DNA of 53,291 nt, taken from Elusimicrobiota bacterium. GTDB lineage: Bacteria > Elusimicrobiota > Elusimicrobia > Elusimicrobiales > UBA9959. Positions 23,866 to 33,528 of this stretch are shown one piece after another (positions within the stretch are counted from its first letter, which is position 1; each line of letters opens with the position of its first letter). The notes under the pieces were generated by a model. That model was not told the origin of the DNA. It saw only the letters and a list, made by a program, of their open reading frames with translations, and made no database searches. The stretch spans positions 1 through 53,291 of the forward strand of contig JAGVVD010000012.1 of the NCBI GenBank assembly GCA_019135865.1, read 5' to 3'. The translations under genes and the position numbers were made by a program.

Positions 23866-25647
23866 CTAGACGACGGTGGTGCGCTGGAACCTGCGGGCCA
23901 GCTCGGGCCGGCCTATGTGGAACAGCGTGGGCCTGCCGTGCGGGCAGTGGAAACTGTCCTTGGCCGCTTTGAGGTCCTCGATGAGGCGCTGCGCCTCCTG
24001 AGGCTTGAGGAAATCGCGGGCCTTGACCGATCTCTTGCAGGCCATCGTCGCGATGGTATTGCGCTTGAGCGCCTCGTCGGACTTGGACGGCTCGCCCAGC
24101 ACCTCGGAGAGGTAGCCGAAAAGTTCCTGCGCGGCGTCCTGGCTGAAATAGAACAGCGCGGGCGTGGCGTGCAGCAGCATGTGGGTCGGGCCCGAGCGGC
24201 CTATCTCGAAACCGGCGCCCTTGAGCCAGTCCTGCCAGCGCATGATGTTCTCCGCCTGCGAGGCCGAAAGCTCGACGGAGACCGGGATCACCAGCGGCTG
24301 CACCCTTATCTTTCCCAGCACCAGTTCGTCCATGTACTTCTCGAAGAGGACCCGCTCCTGCGCGGCGTGCTGGTCCACCACCAGCAGCCCGCCGCCGGAT
24401 TCGAAGACGAGGTAGCTCTTCGAGAGCTGGCCGAGATAATTGACCGGCGGCTGATACCATGAAGGCCCGCTTTCTCCCGGCGCGGGTTCGGCGGCGAAAA
24501 GGGCGTCCGTGACGGGTTCCGGTCCCGCGGCCCCGGCAGGCGGCTTGCCGGTGCCGAAGACGGCGCGGACCTCCGGGGAGGCGGCCGCCGGCGGGAAAGC
24601 CGCCTGTCCGGCCGGCGCGGCGCCGGAGTCGATGGCCGCCGAAGCCCGCTGGGTCTTGAGCAGGCGCGCGTTCACGGCGCCGGAGACGAACTTGAATATG
24701 GCGCCTTCGGCGCGGAACTTCACGTCGGCCTTGCGAGGGTGGATGTTCACGTCCACTTCGGCCGGCGGCAGGTCCAGGTAAACGGCGCAGGCCGGATGTT
24801 TTGAGCCGCGCATGATATCGTAGCCGCGGTAGAGGGCCTGCTGCAGGGTCTTCGACGAGACCGGCCTGCGGTTGACGAAGAAGAACTGGTTCTGACGGGT
24901 GGCGTAGAGGGAATCGGGCAGCGAGAAGAGCGCGCGCAGCGAAAGCTCCCCGGCGTTCTGCTCGAGGGCGGTCAGTCCCGCGGCCACCTTGCCGCCGAGC
25001 AGTTCCCTGGCGCGGGCCAGGCAGGCGCTTTCCCAGGGGCCCTTGTCGGCCTTGAGCGAGAAGACCTCCGCGCCGTCCACTTCCAGCGAGAAAGAGACGC
25101 CGGGATTGGCCAGGGCGGCCTCTTCTACGACGCGGATGAGCTGGGCGCGTTCCGACGGGTCGCTCCTTAAAAATTTAAGCCGCGCGGGGACATTGAAGAA
25201 AAGGTCGCGGACCTCGACGGTGGTGCCGCGGGCCGGCGGGGCCTTGCCCTCGGCCTTTATCTCTCCCGAGCCGCCTTCGATGAAAGAGGCGGCATCGTCG
25301 CCGGCCCGGCAGGTCGTTATCTTCAGGCGCGAGACCGCCAGCGCGGAGAACAGCGCCTCGCCGCGGAAGCCGTAGGTGGAGAGCGCGTCGAGGTCCTCGA
25401 AGGCGGCTATCTTGCTGGTGGAATGGCGCATGACCGACAGGCGCAGGTCCTCCGGGGACATGCCGGCGCCGTCGTCGTTGACGCGGATGAGGGCCTTGCC
25501 CGCCTTTTCGGCGGAGACGCTGACGCGCGAGGCGCCCGCGTCGAGGGAATTCTCTATGAGCTCCTTGAGCACCGAGGAGGGACGCTCTATCACCTCGCCG
25601 GCCGCTATCTTGGCCGCGACCTCTCCGGGCAGTACCTTTACGCTCAT
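23866..25647 (-). CDS. mutL: DNA mismatch repair protein MutL
   Basis: The 593-residue protein has the GHKL ATPase motifs IAAGEVIERPSSVLKELIENSLDAGA, DDGAGM and TYGFRGEAL near the N-terminus. The C-terminal endonuclease motif DQHAAQERVLFE (about 425-436) and a CPHGRPT zinc motif are both present. It is therefore a nicking-type MutL that does not need MutH; no mutH is seen. It overlaps the upstream secreted-protein gene by four bases. mutS lies separately at 29197-31773. Confidence 0.96.
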   Translation of the reverse strand: MSVKVLPGEVAAKIAAGEVIERPSSVLKELIENSLDAGASRVSVSAEKAGKALIRVNDDGAGMSPEDLRLSVMRHSTSKIAAFEDLDALSTYGFRGEALFSALAVSRLKITTCRAGDDAASFIEGGSGEIKAEGKAPPARGTTVEVRDLFFNVPARLKFLRSDPSERAQLIRVVEEAALANPGVSFSLEVDGAEVFSLKADKGPWESACLARARELLGGKVAAGLTALEQNAGELSLRALFSLPDSLYATRQNQFFFVNRRPVSSKTLQQALYRGYDIMRGSKHPACAVYLDLPPAEVDVNIHPRKADVKFRAEGAIFKFVSGAVNARLLKTQRASAAIDSGAAPAGQAAFPPAAASPEVRAVFGTGKPPAGAAGPEPVTDALFAAEPAPGESGPSWYQPPVNYLGQLSKSYLVFESGGGLLVVDQHAAQERVLFEKYMDELVLGKIRVQPLVIPVSVELSASQAENIMRWQDWLKGAGFEIGRSGPTHMLLHATPALFYFSQDAAQELFGYLSEVLGEPSKSDEALKRNTIATMACKRSVKARDFLKPQEAQRLIEDLKAAKDSFHCPHGRPTLFHIGRPELARRFQRTTVV

Positions 25648-26789
25648 CGGCGGGCTATGGACAGGTAGTCCAGCGAGAAGGAATAGTCCCGGCCGGTCCT
25701 GAAAGTCCTGCCGCCCACGGCGGGCAGGCCCTGGGAGGAGAACGCCTCCTTCTTCGCCTCCAGCGCCTCTTCGGCTTCGCTCTCGAAGGTGAAGGTCTCG
25801 GGGGAGGAGTAGGTCAGCACCTTCGCCGACGGCGTGACCGTGTAGCCGGCGTAGATGTTGCGGACTATGAAATCCAGGCCGAAGCGCCAGTCCCGGTTCT
25901 CCTTGCGCGCCCAGCGGTGCAGGACCTTTACCCGGGCGTTCTCGAACCCGGCCGCGGTCTCCCCGGCCGCCGCCAGCGCGCCGCTGTCGAAGGGGAAGGT
26001 CTCGGCGGGAGAATAAGTGTCGATGGCGTGGGAGGGCCGGGCCGGTCCTTTATTGACGCGGACGGCGTGCTCGGCGCGCAGCCGCCAGACGCGGTCGGCG
26101 CCGCGGTACGGCACGGCCGCCAGCGGGGCCAGGCCCGCGCGGCGCATATCGGACAAGAGGCCGGGCGCCTCTTCTTCGGCGTCGCTCTCGAAAGTATAGT
26201 TCCCGTGGTCGAAGGACCGTATCTCTATGTCGTAGGAGGGCTGGTTCCTCATCAGGTCCCTGACGGCGTAATCCACGCGGAAAGAGCTGTCCTTGCCGGC
26301 CTTGGTCAGCGTGACGGAGAGCGGGGCCAGTCCGCCGGCGGACATCGCGGCGCGGACCCCGGCGGCGGCCTCTTCGGCCTCGCGCTCGGGCCAGTAGGCG
26401 ACGGGGCTCTCGTAGGACTTGAGGATGACGGCCGGCGGCATTACCGCCGCGTGCTGCACCTGCGGGAGATATTCGATCACGAAGGACCAGCGCCTGTCCT
26501 TCTTCACCACGCGCCCGCCCAGCGTTTTCACGCCGGCGGCCCCGAAGGCGGCGAGCCGCGGCTCCATGGCTTCCTCGGCGTCGCTCTCGAAGGTGTAGGT
26601 CTCCTGCGCCGCGTACTCGGCGATCGCCGTTCCGGGCGTCACGGGGGGCTGCACGGGATGCGGATAGCGGGGCGCCGGGATATCGGCCGTTCCGACGGTG
26701 AAACCGGCCTTCTGTTCGAGCTGGTCCACGGCGGCGAAGGCTCCGGGCAAGAGCGAGGACGCGATAATGAAAGCGAGGGCTGAGCGCAT
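25644..26789 (-). CDS. Secreted protein with five tandem repeats
   Basis: This is a 381-residue protein with a signal peptide (ALAFIIASSLLPGAFA). The mature part consists of five repeats of about 65-70 residues. Each opens with a variant of ETYTFESDAEEA (at about 65, 130, 195, 260 and 330), continues with a helix and a G-rich turn, and closes with a strand pattern such as RRWSFVIEYLP or RDYSFSLDYLS. I do not recognise the repeat; it looks like an alpha-beta-beta unit. The gene is placed directly upstream of mutL (ATGA overlap), but no functional link is apparent. AAGGAG precedes the start, after a short hairpin. Confidence 0.8.
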   Translation of the reverse strand: MRSALAFIIASSLLPGAFAAVDQLEQKAGFTVGTADIPAPRYPHPVQPPVTPGTAIAEYAAQETYTFESDAEEAMEPRLAAFGAAGVKTLGGRVVKKDRRWSFVIEYLPQVQHAAVMPPAVILKSYESPVAYWPEREAEEAAAGVRAAMSAGGLAPLSVTLTKAGKDSSFRVDYAVRDLMRNQPSYDIEIRSFDHGNYTFESDAEEEAPGLLSDMRRAGLAPLAAVPYRGADRVWRLRAEHAVRVNKGPARPSHAIDTYSPAETFPFDSGALAAAGETAAGFENARVKVLHRWARKENRDWRFGLDFIVRNIYAGYTVTPSAKVLTYSSPETFTFESEAEEALEAKKEAFSSQGLPAVGGRTFRTGRDYSFSLDYLSIARR

Positions 26790-26824
26790 ATTTATCTCCT
26801 TGGCCGGTCCCGGCCGGCTTCAAA

Positions 26825-26830
26825 ATTATA
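26825..26830 (-). promoter_or_regulatory. -10 box of the repeat protein/mutL operon
   Basis: TATAAT on the minus strand, followed by a leader of about 30 bases that holds a GGCCGG/CCGGCC hairpin and AAGGAG before the start at 26789. Confidence 0.5.
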
Positions 26831-26874
26831 TTATATAGCGCGAAACGGGGCTTGGGCCCAAAGTCCCCCGATTT

Positions 26875-27273
26875 ATGGACCAAAAGATGGGGAAGCTCGA
26901 TTATTTCTACCTGCTGGCGCCGGCCTGGCTGGCGCTGGAGCTGACGCTCTGGCCGGGCTTCCGCGCGGGGGTCATCGCTCCTTCCGCCGGCTGGGTCGCC
27001 GTTTTCTACGCGATGGAAGCGGGGATAGGGGCCGCTCTGTATTTCCGCCTGCGCCTGGCCGCGCCGGTCGCGCTGCTGGAGAACGCCGCCTATCTTACGG
27101 CGGCGGTCAATTACGTCATACTGGCCCCGATGCATATCGCCGGCTCGGCGGGGACGGCCGACCTGGCCGCCGCGGGGGCCTCGTACCGCGCGGCCCTGCC
27201 CGGCATACTCTATTCCGCCTTTTACTGCGTTTTCCGTATCCGCCGGATCTTAGGGGGGGGCCGGGCGCGATAA
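26875..27273 (+). CDS. Small four-helix membrane protein, unknown
   Basis: The 132-residue protein has about four membrane helices (for example YFYLLAPAWLALELTL, VAVFYAMEAGIGAALYF, ALLENAAYLTAAVNYVIL) and a basic C-terminus (RIRRILGGGRAR). I do not recognise it. The start could be ATG 26875 or ATG 26887, and neither has a strong ribosome site. It stands between a divergent operon and guaB. Confidence 0.6.
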   Translation: MDQKMGKLDYFYLLAPAWLALELTLWPGFRAGVIAPSAGWVAVFYAMEAGIGAALYFRLRLAAPVALLENAAYLTAAVNYVILAPMHIAGSAGTADLAAAGASYRAALPGILYSAFYCVFRIRRILGGGRAR

Positions 27274-27351
27274 GGGCCGCGACGACTAAAGAACTAAACA
27301 ATGTCCCCGGCATTATTGTAAACTCTGTTAAAGCCGCCAAGGAGGTTCCCG

Positions 27352-28806
27352 GTGCTTCAGGATAATATCCGTTCGGCCCTTACCTTCGACGACGTCCTTC
27401 TCGTCCCCGCAAAGTCGTCCGTCATGCCGAAAGGCACCGACCTCTCCACCCGCCTGACGGCCGGCATAAAGCTCAATATCCCGCTGGTCTCGGCCGCGAT
27501 GGACACGGTGACCGAGGCCCCGCTGGCCATAGCGATGGCGCGCGAGGGCGGCCTGGGCATCATACACCGGGCGATGGGCCCGCGGGAGCAGGCGCAGGAA
27601 GTCGCCAGGGTCAAGAAGCACGAGAGCGGCGTCATCACCGACCCGCTGACCATTTCCCCCGACGAAAAACTGTCCGACGCCGTGGCGCTGCTGGCCGGGC
27701 ACGGGGTGTCCAGCGCCGTGGTCGTCGCGCGCGGCCGGCTGGTGGGCCTGCTGACCAACCGCGACCTGCGCTTCCTGCGCGACCTCGGGAAGAAAGTGTC
27801 CTCGGCGATGACGACGAAACTCGTCACCGCGCGGCCCGGCACCACGCTGGAGCAGGCCGAGCGGCTGCTGCAGGAGCACCGCATCGAGAAGCTCCCGCTG
27901 GTCGGCCGCAACGGCGAGCTCAGGGGCCTCATCACGGTGCGCGACATCCTCAACCGCAGGCAGTACCCGGACGCCTGCAAGGACAAGGCCGGCCGGCTGC
28001 GCGTGGGCGCGGCCATCGGCGCCGGCGACGAGGCCGTCGAGCGGGCGGTCGGGCTGGTGAAGGCCGGCGCCGACGTCATCTCGCTCGACTCGGCCCACGG
28101 TCATTCCGCGAACGTCCTGCGGACGCTCAAAGAGGTCAAGCGGCGCTGCGATGTCGAGGTGATAGCCGGCAACGTGGCGACCTTCGAGGGGGCGCGGGAC
28201 CTCATACGCGCCGGCGCCGACGCCGTCAAGGTCGGCATAGGGCCCGGCTCCATCTGCACCACCCGCATAGTCTCCGGGGTCGGGGTGCCCCAGCTGACCG
28301 CCGTGCGCGACTGCGTGCGCGCCGCCAAAGGCAGGGTCCCGGTCATAGCCGACGGCGGCGTGAAGTTCTCCGGCGACATCACCAAGGCGCTGGCCGCCGG
28401 CGCGGACTGCGTCATGCTGGGCACGCTGCTGGCCGGCACCGAGGAGGCGCCGGGCGACATCATCCTCTACCACGGCCGCAGCTACAAGGCCTACCGCGGC
28501 ATGGGCTCGGTCGGCGCGATGGAGGCCGGGTCCAAGGACCGCTACGGACAGCAGGGCGTGGAGAAGGACAAGCTGGTGCCGGAGGGCATAGAGGGGCAGG
28601 TCCCCTACAAAGGCCCGGTCTCGGCGATAGTGCATCAGCTGACCGGCGGCCTGCGCGCGGGGCTGGGCTACTGCGGCTGCCGGAACCTGGCCGAGCTGCG
28701 CCGTAAAGCCCGGTTCGTGCGCATCTCGGGCGCGGGGCTGAAGGAAAGCCACGTGCACGACGTGCGCGTCACCAAGGAGACGCCCAATTACGCGCTCAAC
28801 GGCTGA
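27352..28806 (+). CDS. guaB: IMP dehydrogenase
   Basis: GuaB oxidises IMP to XMP, the committed step to GMP. The 484 residues have the N-terminal [13 protein letters not shown], a CBS pair (about 95-200, [14 protein letters not shown] to [11 protein letters not shown]) and the catalytic Cys in [15 protein letters not shown] (about 302). The flap [12 protein letters not shown] is near the C-terminus. The start is GTG with a perfect AAGGAGG upstream. Confidence 0.97.
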   Translation: MLQDNIRSALTFDDVLLVPAKSSVMPKGTDLSTRLTAGIKLNIPLVSAAMDTVTEAPLAIAMAREGGLGIIHRAMGPREQAQEVARVKKHESGVITDPLTISPDEKLSDAVALLAGHGVSSAVVVARGRLVGLLTNRDLRFLRDLGKKVSSAMTTKLVTARPGTTLEQAERLLQEHRIEKLPLVGRNGELRGLITVRDILNRRQYPDACKDKAGRLRVGAAIGAGDEAVERAVGLVKAGADVISLDSAHGHSANVLRTLKEVKRRCDVEVIAGNVATFEGARDLIRAGADAVKVGIGPGSICTTRIVSGVGVPQLTAVRDCVRAAKGRVPVIADGGVKFSGDITKALAAGADCVMLGTLLAGTEEAPGDIILYHGRSYKAYRGMGSVGAMEAGSKDRYGQQGVEKDKLVPEGIEGQVPYKGPVSAIVHQLTGGLRAGLGYCGCRNLAELRRKARFVRISGAGLKESHVHDVRVTKETPNYALNG

Positions 28807-28836
28807 GCCGGGAAGCGTGCCCGGGGAGAAAGGGAC

Positions 28837-29190
28837 ATGAGGATACTTATAGTCGACGACAGCGAAGTGACCAGGACGATGATGAACGATTTCCTTACCG
28901 CCATGGGTCACGTGGTGGTGGGTGAAGGCGAGGACGGGGTGGAGGGGGTAAGGCTCTTCTCGGAGACCTCGCCGGACCTGGTGCTGATGGATATGATCAT
29001 GCCGCGCAAGAACGGCATGGAGGCGCTTTCCGAGATAAGGGAATTGTCGCCGCAGGCGAAAGTGGTGATGGTGACCGCCGTACAGCAGGAGGCGCTGAGC
29101 GGCCAGCTCCTGGAAAAAGGCGCCGCGGCCGTGCTGAGCAAGCCCTTCGTCTACGGCGAACTGGAAGCGGTGCTGAAAAAACTCGCCTGA
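28837..29190 (+). CDS. CheY-like single-domain response regulator
   Basis: This 117-residue receiver has the acidic pair DD (8-9), phosphoacceptor D52 (LVLMDMIMP), Thr in VTAVQQ and the conserved Lys in SKPFVYGE. There is no output domain, so it works by protein contact. No histidine kinase or chemotaxis gene is nearby. GGGGAGAAAGGG precedes the ATG, 30 bases after guaB. It ends six bases from the convergent mutS. Confidence 0.92.
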   Translation: MRILIVDDSEVTRTMMNDFLTAMGHVVVGEGEDGVEGVRLFSETSPDLVLMDMIMPRKNGMEALSEIRELSPQAKVVMVTAVQQEALSGQLLEKGAAAVLSKPFVYGELEAVLKKLA

Positions 29191-29196
29191 AGGCCC

Positions 29197-31773
29197 CTAC
29201 CGGGCCCGCTCCTTCCACTCGGCCACGGTCTTCAGCGCCTCCAGCGGCGTCATCCTGTCGGGATCGCAGGCCTTTATCTCGTCCAGCAGGGGATGCGCCG
29301 AGAACATCGGCAGCAGGGGCGGCAGACTGTCGCCCGCCGGGGCGGCCTCGATGCGGTTCCTGTTCTCCAGTTCCCGCAGTATCTCCCTAGCTCTCGCCAC
29401 GCAGGATCCGGGCAGGCCGGCCAGCTGCGCCACGTGTATGCCGTAGGACTTGTCGGCCGGGCCGGCGGTTATCTTGTGCAGGAAGACCACCTCGGTCTTG
29501 CCGGCGGCGTTGGTCCACTCTTTCACCGCCACGTTGAAGTTCTTTATGCCGGCGTATTTCTCCGCCAGCTCGGTCAGCTCGAAATAATGCGTCGCGAAGA
29601 GCACGCGGGGCCCGCCCTCGGCCCGGTGCAGGTATTCCACCACGGCCCAGGCGATCGAAATGCCGTCGAAGGTGGAGGTGCCGCGGCCGACCTCGTCGAG
29701 CAGCAGCAGGCTGCGCGGCCCCGCCAGGTTGAGTATCGAGGCCGTCTCGCGCATCTCCACCATGAAAGTCGATTCGCCGCGCGAGAGCCTGTCCTGCGCG
29801 CCGATGCGGGTCATGATGCGGTCGGTAACGCCTATGACGGCGGACTTGGCCGGCACGAAGGAGCCGGCCTGGGCCATCAGGACTATCAGCGCGTTCTGGC
29901 GCAGGTAGACGCTCTTGCCGCTCATGTTGGGGCCCGTCAGGACCACCAGCTGCGGGCCCTCGCCGCCCAGTTCTATATCGTTGGGCACGAAGGAGCCCGC
30001 GGGCAGCAGCCGCTCCACCACCAGGTGGCGGCCCTCTTCTATCCGCAGCTCGCCGCCGCCGGTCATCTCGGGACGGACCAGGTCGTATTTGACCGCGCTC
30101 TCGGCCAGGGCCAGGAAGGCGTCCAGCTCGGCCGAGGTCATGGCGAAGGAGCGCAGCGCGGCGAGACGGGAGAGCAGTTCGGCGCGCAGCTCGCCGAAGA
30201 GGTGGTTCTCTATGCGGCCGATCCTCTCCTCGGCGCCGAGTATCTTCCCTTCGAGGACCTTGAGCTCCTCGGTGATGAAGCGCTCGGCGTTGACCAGGGT
30301 CTGCTTGCGGACGAAATAGTGGGGGACCTTGGGCAGGTGGGGGCGCGTGACCTCCAGGTAGTAGCCGAAGACCGAATTGTAGCCGACCTTGAGAGAGGGG
30401 ATCTGCGTCCTCTCCTTCTCGCGCAGCTCTATGTCCACCAGCAGTTTCTGGCTGTTCTTGCGCACGCCGCGCAGTTCGTCGAGCTCGGCGTTCCAGCCGT
30501 CCTTTATCACGCCGCCGTCGGAGAGCCTGGCCGGGGGCGTTTCGGAGAGGGCCTTTTCGAGCAGTTCGCGCAGGGCGTTGAGGGGTCTGGAGACCTCTTC
30601 CAGGGATCCGGCCAGGCCCGGGGCCTTCTCGAAGAAGGACGGGGAGGTCAGCAGCATCTTGAGCCGGGGAAGCTGCGCCAGGGCGCGGCGCACGGCCGCG
30701 GCGTCGCGCGGCGAGACGCTGGCGTTGGCCACGCGGCCCAGCACCCGCTCGATATCGGGCACCTGCGAGAGCAGCGCGGCCAGCGATCCCCGGGCCTCGC
30801 GGTCCTCCGCGAGGAAGCCGGTAAAATCGTGCCGCGCCTTTATGGCCGGCAGGTCGCAGAGCGGTTCGAGCAGCCATTTCTTGAGCAGGCGCGAGCCCAT
30901 GGCGGTGCGCCCCAGGTCCAGCGCCCCCCAGAGCGTGTTCGCGTCGTCGCCGCTCTCGGAGCCGACTATGTCGAGCGTCTTTATGGCGGATTCGTCCAGC
31001 TGCAGCCGTCCGCCCGGCTCGAAGAAGGAGGGGGAAAAGGTCTCCCTGAGCCCCGGCTGCGTTTCGCGCAGGTAATTCACGGCGCTGACGGCGGTCCTGG
31101 CGGCCAGGTTGTTGTTCCGCCAGACCGCGCCGCGCTGCCAGGGCAGTTCGGCGCCGTCCGGGTTGAAATAGGGGGTGACCATCGCGCCCGCCGGGACCAG
31201 CCCCGCGGCTTCCAGCCTGGCGGCCGTCTCTTCGGAGGCGACGATCTCCGCCGGGGAGATCTTGGAGAGCAGCGACTGCAGCGCGTAGAAGCGCGGGTCG
31301 TTGACGTTCTGCGCCGCGTGGAATTCTCCGGTGGAGGCGTCGATCCAGGCCAGGCCCCAGCCGACTATGTCGATGTGCAGCGACGCCAGGTACGAGGCCG
31401 TCTTGGAATGCAGCAGTTCGTCCTCTACTATCGTGCCCGGCGTCATGACGCGGACTATCTCGCGGCGGAAGAGCTTGGATTTCTTCGCCTCCTCGCCGGA
31501 GGGGGCGACCTGCTCGCAGATGGCGACGCGGCGCCCCGCCTTTAGCAGCCGGGCTATATAGGTGGCCGAGGAGTGGTAGGGCACGCCGCACATCGGCACG
31601 CCGTGGCGGGAGGTCAGGACCACGCCCAGGAGCTGGCTGGCCGTCTTGGCGTCGGCGTCGAACATCTCGTAGAAATCGCCGAGGCGGAAGAAGAGTATGG
31701 CCCCGGGATGTTCCCGTTTAAGGGCCTGGTACTGCTGCATCAGGGGCGTGTCGGCTGCTTCGGTCTGTGCCAT
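29197..31773 (-). CDS. mutS: DNA mismatch repair protein MutS
   Basis: The 858-residue MutS has the mismatch-reading motif FYEMFDADA (about 33-41), the connector and clamp domains, and the ATPase: GPNMSGKSVYLRQ (about 613-625), DEVGRGTSTFDG and ATHYFEL. The C-terminal dimerisation part is present. It is the last gene of an operon with the upstream dusB (10-base gap), and AAGGA precedes the ATG. Confidence 0.97.
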   Translation of the reverse strand: MAQTEAADTPLMQQYQALKREHPGAILFFRLGDFYEMFDADAKTASQLLGVVLTSRHGVPMCGVPYHSSATYIARLLKAGRRVAICEQVAPSGEEAKKSKLFRREIVRVMTPGTIVEDELLHSKTASYLASLHIDIVGWGLAWIDASTGEFHAAQNVNDPRFYALQSLLSKISPAEIVASEETAARLEAAGLVPAGAMVTPYFNPDGAELPWQRGAVWRNNNLAARTAVSAVNYLRETQPGLRETFSPSFFEPGGRLQLDESAIKTLDIVGSESGDDANTLWGALDLGRTAMGSRLLKKWLLEPLCDLPAIKARHDFTGFLAEDREARGSLAALLSQVPDIERVLGRVANASVSPRDAAAVRRALAQLPRLKMLLTSPSFFEKAPGLAGSLEEVSRPLNALRELLEKALSETPPARLSDGGVIKDGWNAELDELRGVRKNSQKLLVDIELREKERTQIPSLKVGYNSVFGYYLEVTRPHLPKVPHYFVRKQTLVNAERFITEELKVLEGKILGAEERIGRIENHLFGELRAELLSRLAALRSFAMTSAELDAFLALAESAVKYDLVRPEMTGGGELRIEEGRHLVVERLLPAGSFVPNDIELGGEGPQLVVLTGPNMSGKSVYLRQNALIVLMAQAGSFVPAKSAVIGVTDRIMTRIGAQDRLSRGESTFMVEMRETASILNLAGPRSLLLLDEVGRGTSTFDGISIAWAVVEYLHRAEGGPRVLFATHYFELTELAEKYAGIKNFNVAVKEWTNAAGKTEVVFLHKITAGPADKSYGIHVAQLAGLPGSCVARAREILRELENRNRIEAAPAGDSLPPLLPMFSAHPLLDEIKACDPDRMTPLEALKTVAEWKERAR

Positions 31774-31783
31774 AAAGGGGTCC

Positions 31784-32770
31784 TTACCGGCGGACGGAAT
31801 GGAGATATTCTACCAAAAGGGCTCTGGCCTCATTAAGGGTCTTTTTCTCCATGAAGGCCCCGCGCAGCGCGGCGGCGCCCTTGAGGCCCCTGAGGCAGTA
31901 GCCGATGAGCTTGCGCGCCCGGACCACGCCGTTCTCCGGTCCGTAGACGCCGCAGTTGAGTTCCAGGAACTCCAGGAAAAGCTTTATGGCGTCCTCCGGG
32001 CCGCGCTCCTTCACCGGCCGGCCGGAGAGCCCGGCCTCGATCTCGGCGAAAACGAAGGGGTTGCCCACGGCGGCGCGTCCTATCGCGGCGCCGGCGCAGC
32101 CCGCCGCCAGCATGGCCCCGGCCGTCGCCGCGTCCTTCACTCCGCCGTTGCCGATGACCGGTATCTTCACGGCCGCGGCGGTGGCCGCCACGGCCTCCAG
32201 GTCCACCGGTCCGGTATGGAAAGCCTCGGCGTACCGTCCGTGCAGCACGACGGCGGCGGCACCCTCGCCTTCGGCTATCCTCGCCAGTTCCGGGCCGAGC
32301 ACCGCGCCCGCTTTCAGCCCGACGCGCGTCTTGACCGTCACCGGGACCTTGACGGCGCCGACCACGGCGGCCGTGATGTCGGCCAGCAGGGCCGGACGCT
32401 TCATGAGGGCCGAGCCCGCGCCGGCCTTCAGGACCTTTTTCACGGGGCAGCCGGCGTTTATATCGACGACGTCGGCGCCGGCCTCCTCGGCCAGTTTCGC
32501 GGCCAGGGCCATGGCCTGCGGGTCGGAGCCGAAGAGCTGTATGGCGGCCGGGCGCTCGCCGGGCGCGATGTCCAGCATCCGCATGGACTTGCGGTTGCCG
32601 TAGCGCAGGCTGTCGGCCGAGACCATCTCGGTGGCCACCAGCCCCGCGCCGCCGCGGGCGCAGAGCAGCCGGAAAGGGCCGTTGGTGATGCCGGCCATCG
32701 GGGCCAGCCAGAATCCGTTCTTCAGCCTGAGGCGGCCGAGGTCCATGTGCGGCGTCGCTGCGTGTCTCAC
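31784..32770 (-). CDS. dusB: tRNA-dihydrouridine synthase (DusB-like)
   Basis: Dus enzymes reduce uridines in the D-loop of tRNA with FMN and NADPH. The 328-residue protein has LAPMAGITNGPFR (about 22-34), the catalytic Cys in DINAGCPVKKVLKAGAGSAL (about 110) and VTVKTRVG. The GTG start at 32770 overlaps the stop of the upstream gene by four bases; ATG 32746 (MDLGRLRL) would be the alternative. The B-type assignment is by general similarity. Confidence 0.9.
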   Translation of the reverse strand: MRHAATPHMDLGRLRLKNGFWLAPMAGITNGPFRLLCARGGAGLVATEMVSADSLRYGNRKSMRMLDIAPGERPAAIQLFGSDPQAMALAAKLAEEAGADVVDINAGCPVKKVLKAGAGSALMKRPALLADITAAVVGAVKVPVTVKTRVGLKAGAVLGPELARIAEGEGAAAVVLHGRYAEAFHTGPVDLEAVAATAAAVKIPVIGNGGVKDAATAGAMLAAGCAGAAIGRAAVGNPFVFAEIEAGLSGRPVKERGPEDAIKLFLEFLELNCGVYGPENGVVRARKLIGYCLRGLKGAAALRGAFMEKKTLNEARALLVEYLHSVRR

Positions 32771-33483
32771 GGCCTGGAAGGGTAGTTGCCGTCGTGGCTT
32801 ACGGAGAGGTCGCGCGGCTCGCGCCGGCGGACCCTGTTGATCTCGGCGCGGGAAGCGCCGACGGCGGCGAGAACGCGCAGCTGGAACTCGTCGGCTTTAG
32901 CCTCCTGCGCGGTCACGTCGCGCAGCGTGGTGACGTCGAATTCCAGCGGGTTGGCCGTCTTCTTCTCTATCCACTCCGCGGTACCGCCCGGCGGCGGGGG
33001 CGTTTTCCGTCCGCGTTCGGGAGGGCGCGAGGCGGCGCGGTGATAGGAGTGCCAGGCGTGATGCGCGATTATCCCCGCGCACCAGGCGTCCGACCTGTAG
33101 GCGTTGGCGTCGGAGATGAACACGGTCGGGAGACCGGCGTGCGCGCCGAAGGCGGTCTTGTCGGCGCTTCGCACCACATAGACGTACTTGCGGATGAAAT
33201 TAAAGGCGTCCCTGTCGTAGAGCCAGACGAGTTTCAGCGAACGGGTGACCTGCCGGTTGAAACGGGGGGAGCCCTCTATGGCCAGTCCGGAGCCCGGCAC
33301 CGGGCCTTCCGAGGGGGGGACGGCCGCCGCCGCGCTTTCCGACGGGGGCCGCGTCCCGCCGGGGACCGCCGCGCCGGTTTCGTCAGGCGCGGAGCTGCGC
33401 AGCAGGTACCAGGCCGCCGCGCCGAGGACGGCGAAGAAAAGCAGCGCGAATATCCTGAAGCGCAGTCTGGACCGGGATTCCAT
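32767..33483 (-). CDS. Membrane-anchored degenerate metallopeptidase-like protein
   Basis: This 238-residue protein has an N-terminal membrane anchor (IFALLFFAVLGAAAWYLL) and a Pro/Ser-rich linker. The domain that follows shows IIAHHAWHSYH (about 137-147) and then AQEAKADEFQL (about 190). This is like the HExxH plus downstream Glu layout of zinc metallopeptidases, but the catalytic Glu position is His (HHAWH). It may bind metal without cleaving, or use another residue. The perfect terminator just upstream leaves only three bases between its T tract and the ATG, so expression must come from read-through. Confidence 0.6.
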   Translation of the reverse strand: MESRSRLRFRIFALLFFAVLGAAAWYLLRSSAPDETGAAVPGGTRPPSESAAAAVPPSEGPVPGSGLAIEGSPRFNRQVTRSLKLVWLYDRDAFNFIRKYVYVVRSADKTAFGAHAGLPTVFISDANAYRSDAWCAGIIAHHAWHSYHRAASRPPERGRKTPPPPGGTAEWIEKKTANPLEFDVTTLRDVTAQEAKADEFQLRVLAAVGASRAEINRVRRREPRDLSVSHDGNYPSRP

Positions 33484-33486
33484 CTG

Positions 33487-33522
33487 AAAAAGACCGGCCG
33501 GCGCGCGTCTCGCGCGCCGGCC
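33487..33522 (-). terminator. Terminator between the zinc-ribbon gene and the next gene
   Basis: A perfect 12-bp GC stem (33496-33507 with 33511-33522, loop TCT) is followed on the minus strand by GGTC and five T. It lies seven bases after the zinc-ribbon stop. Confidence 0.88.
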
Positions 33523-33528
33523 TTCGCC

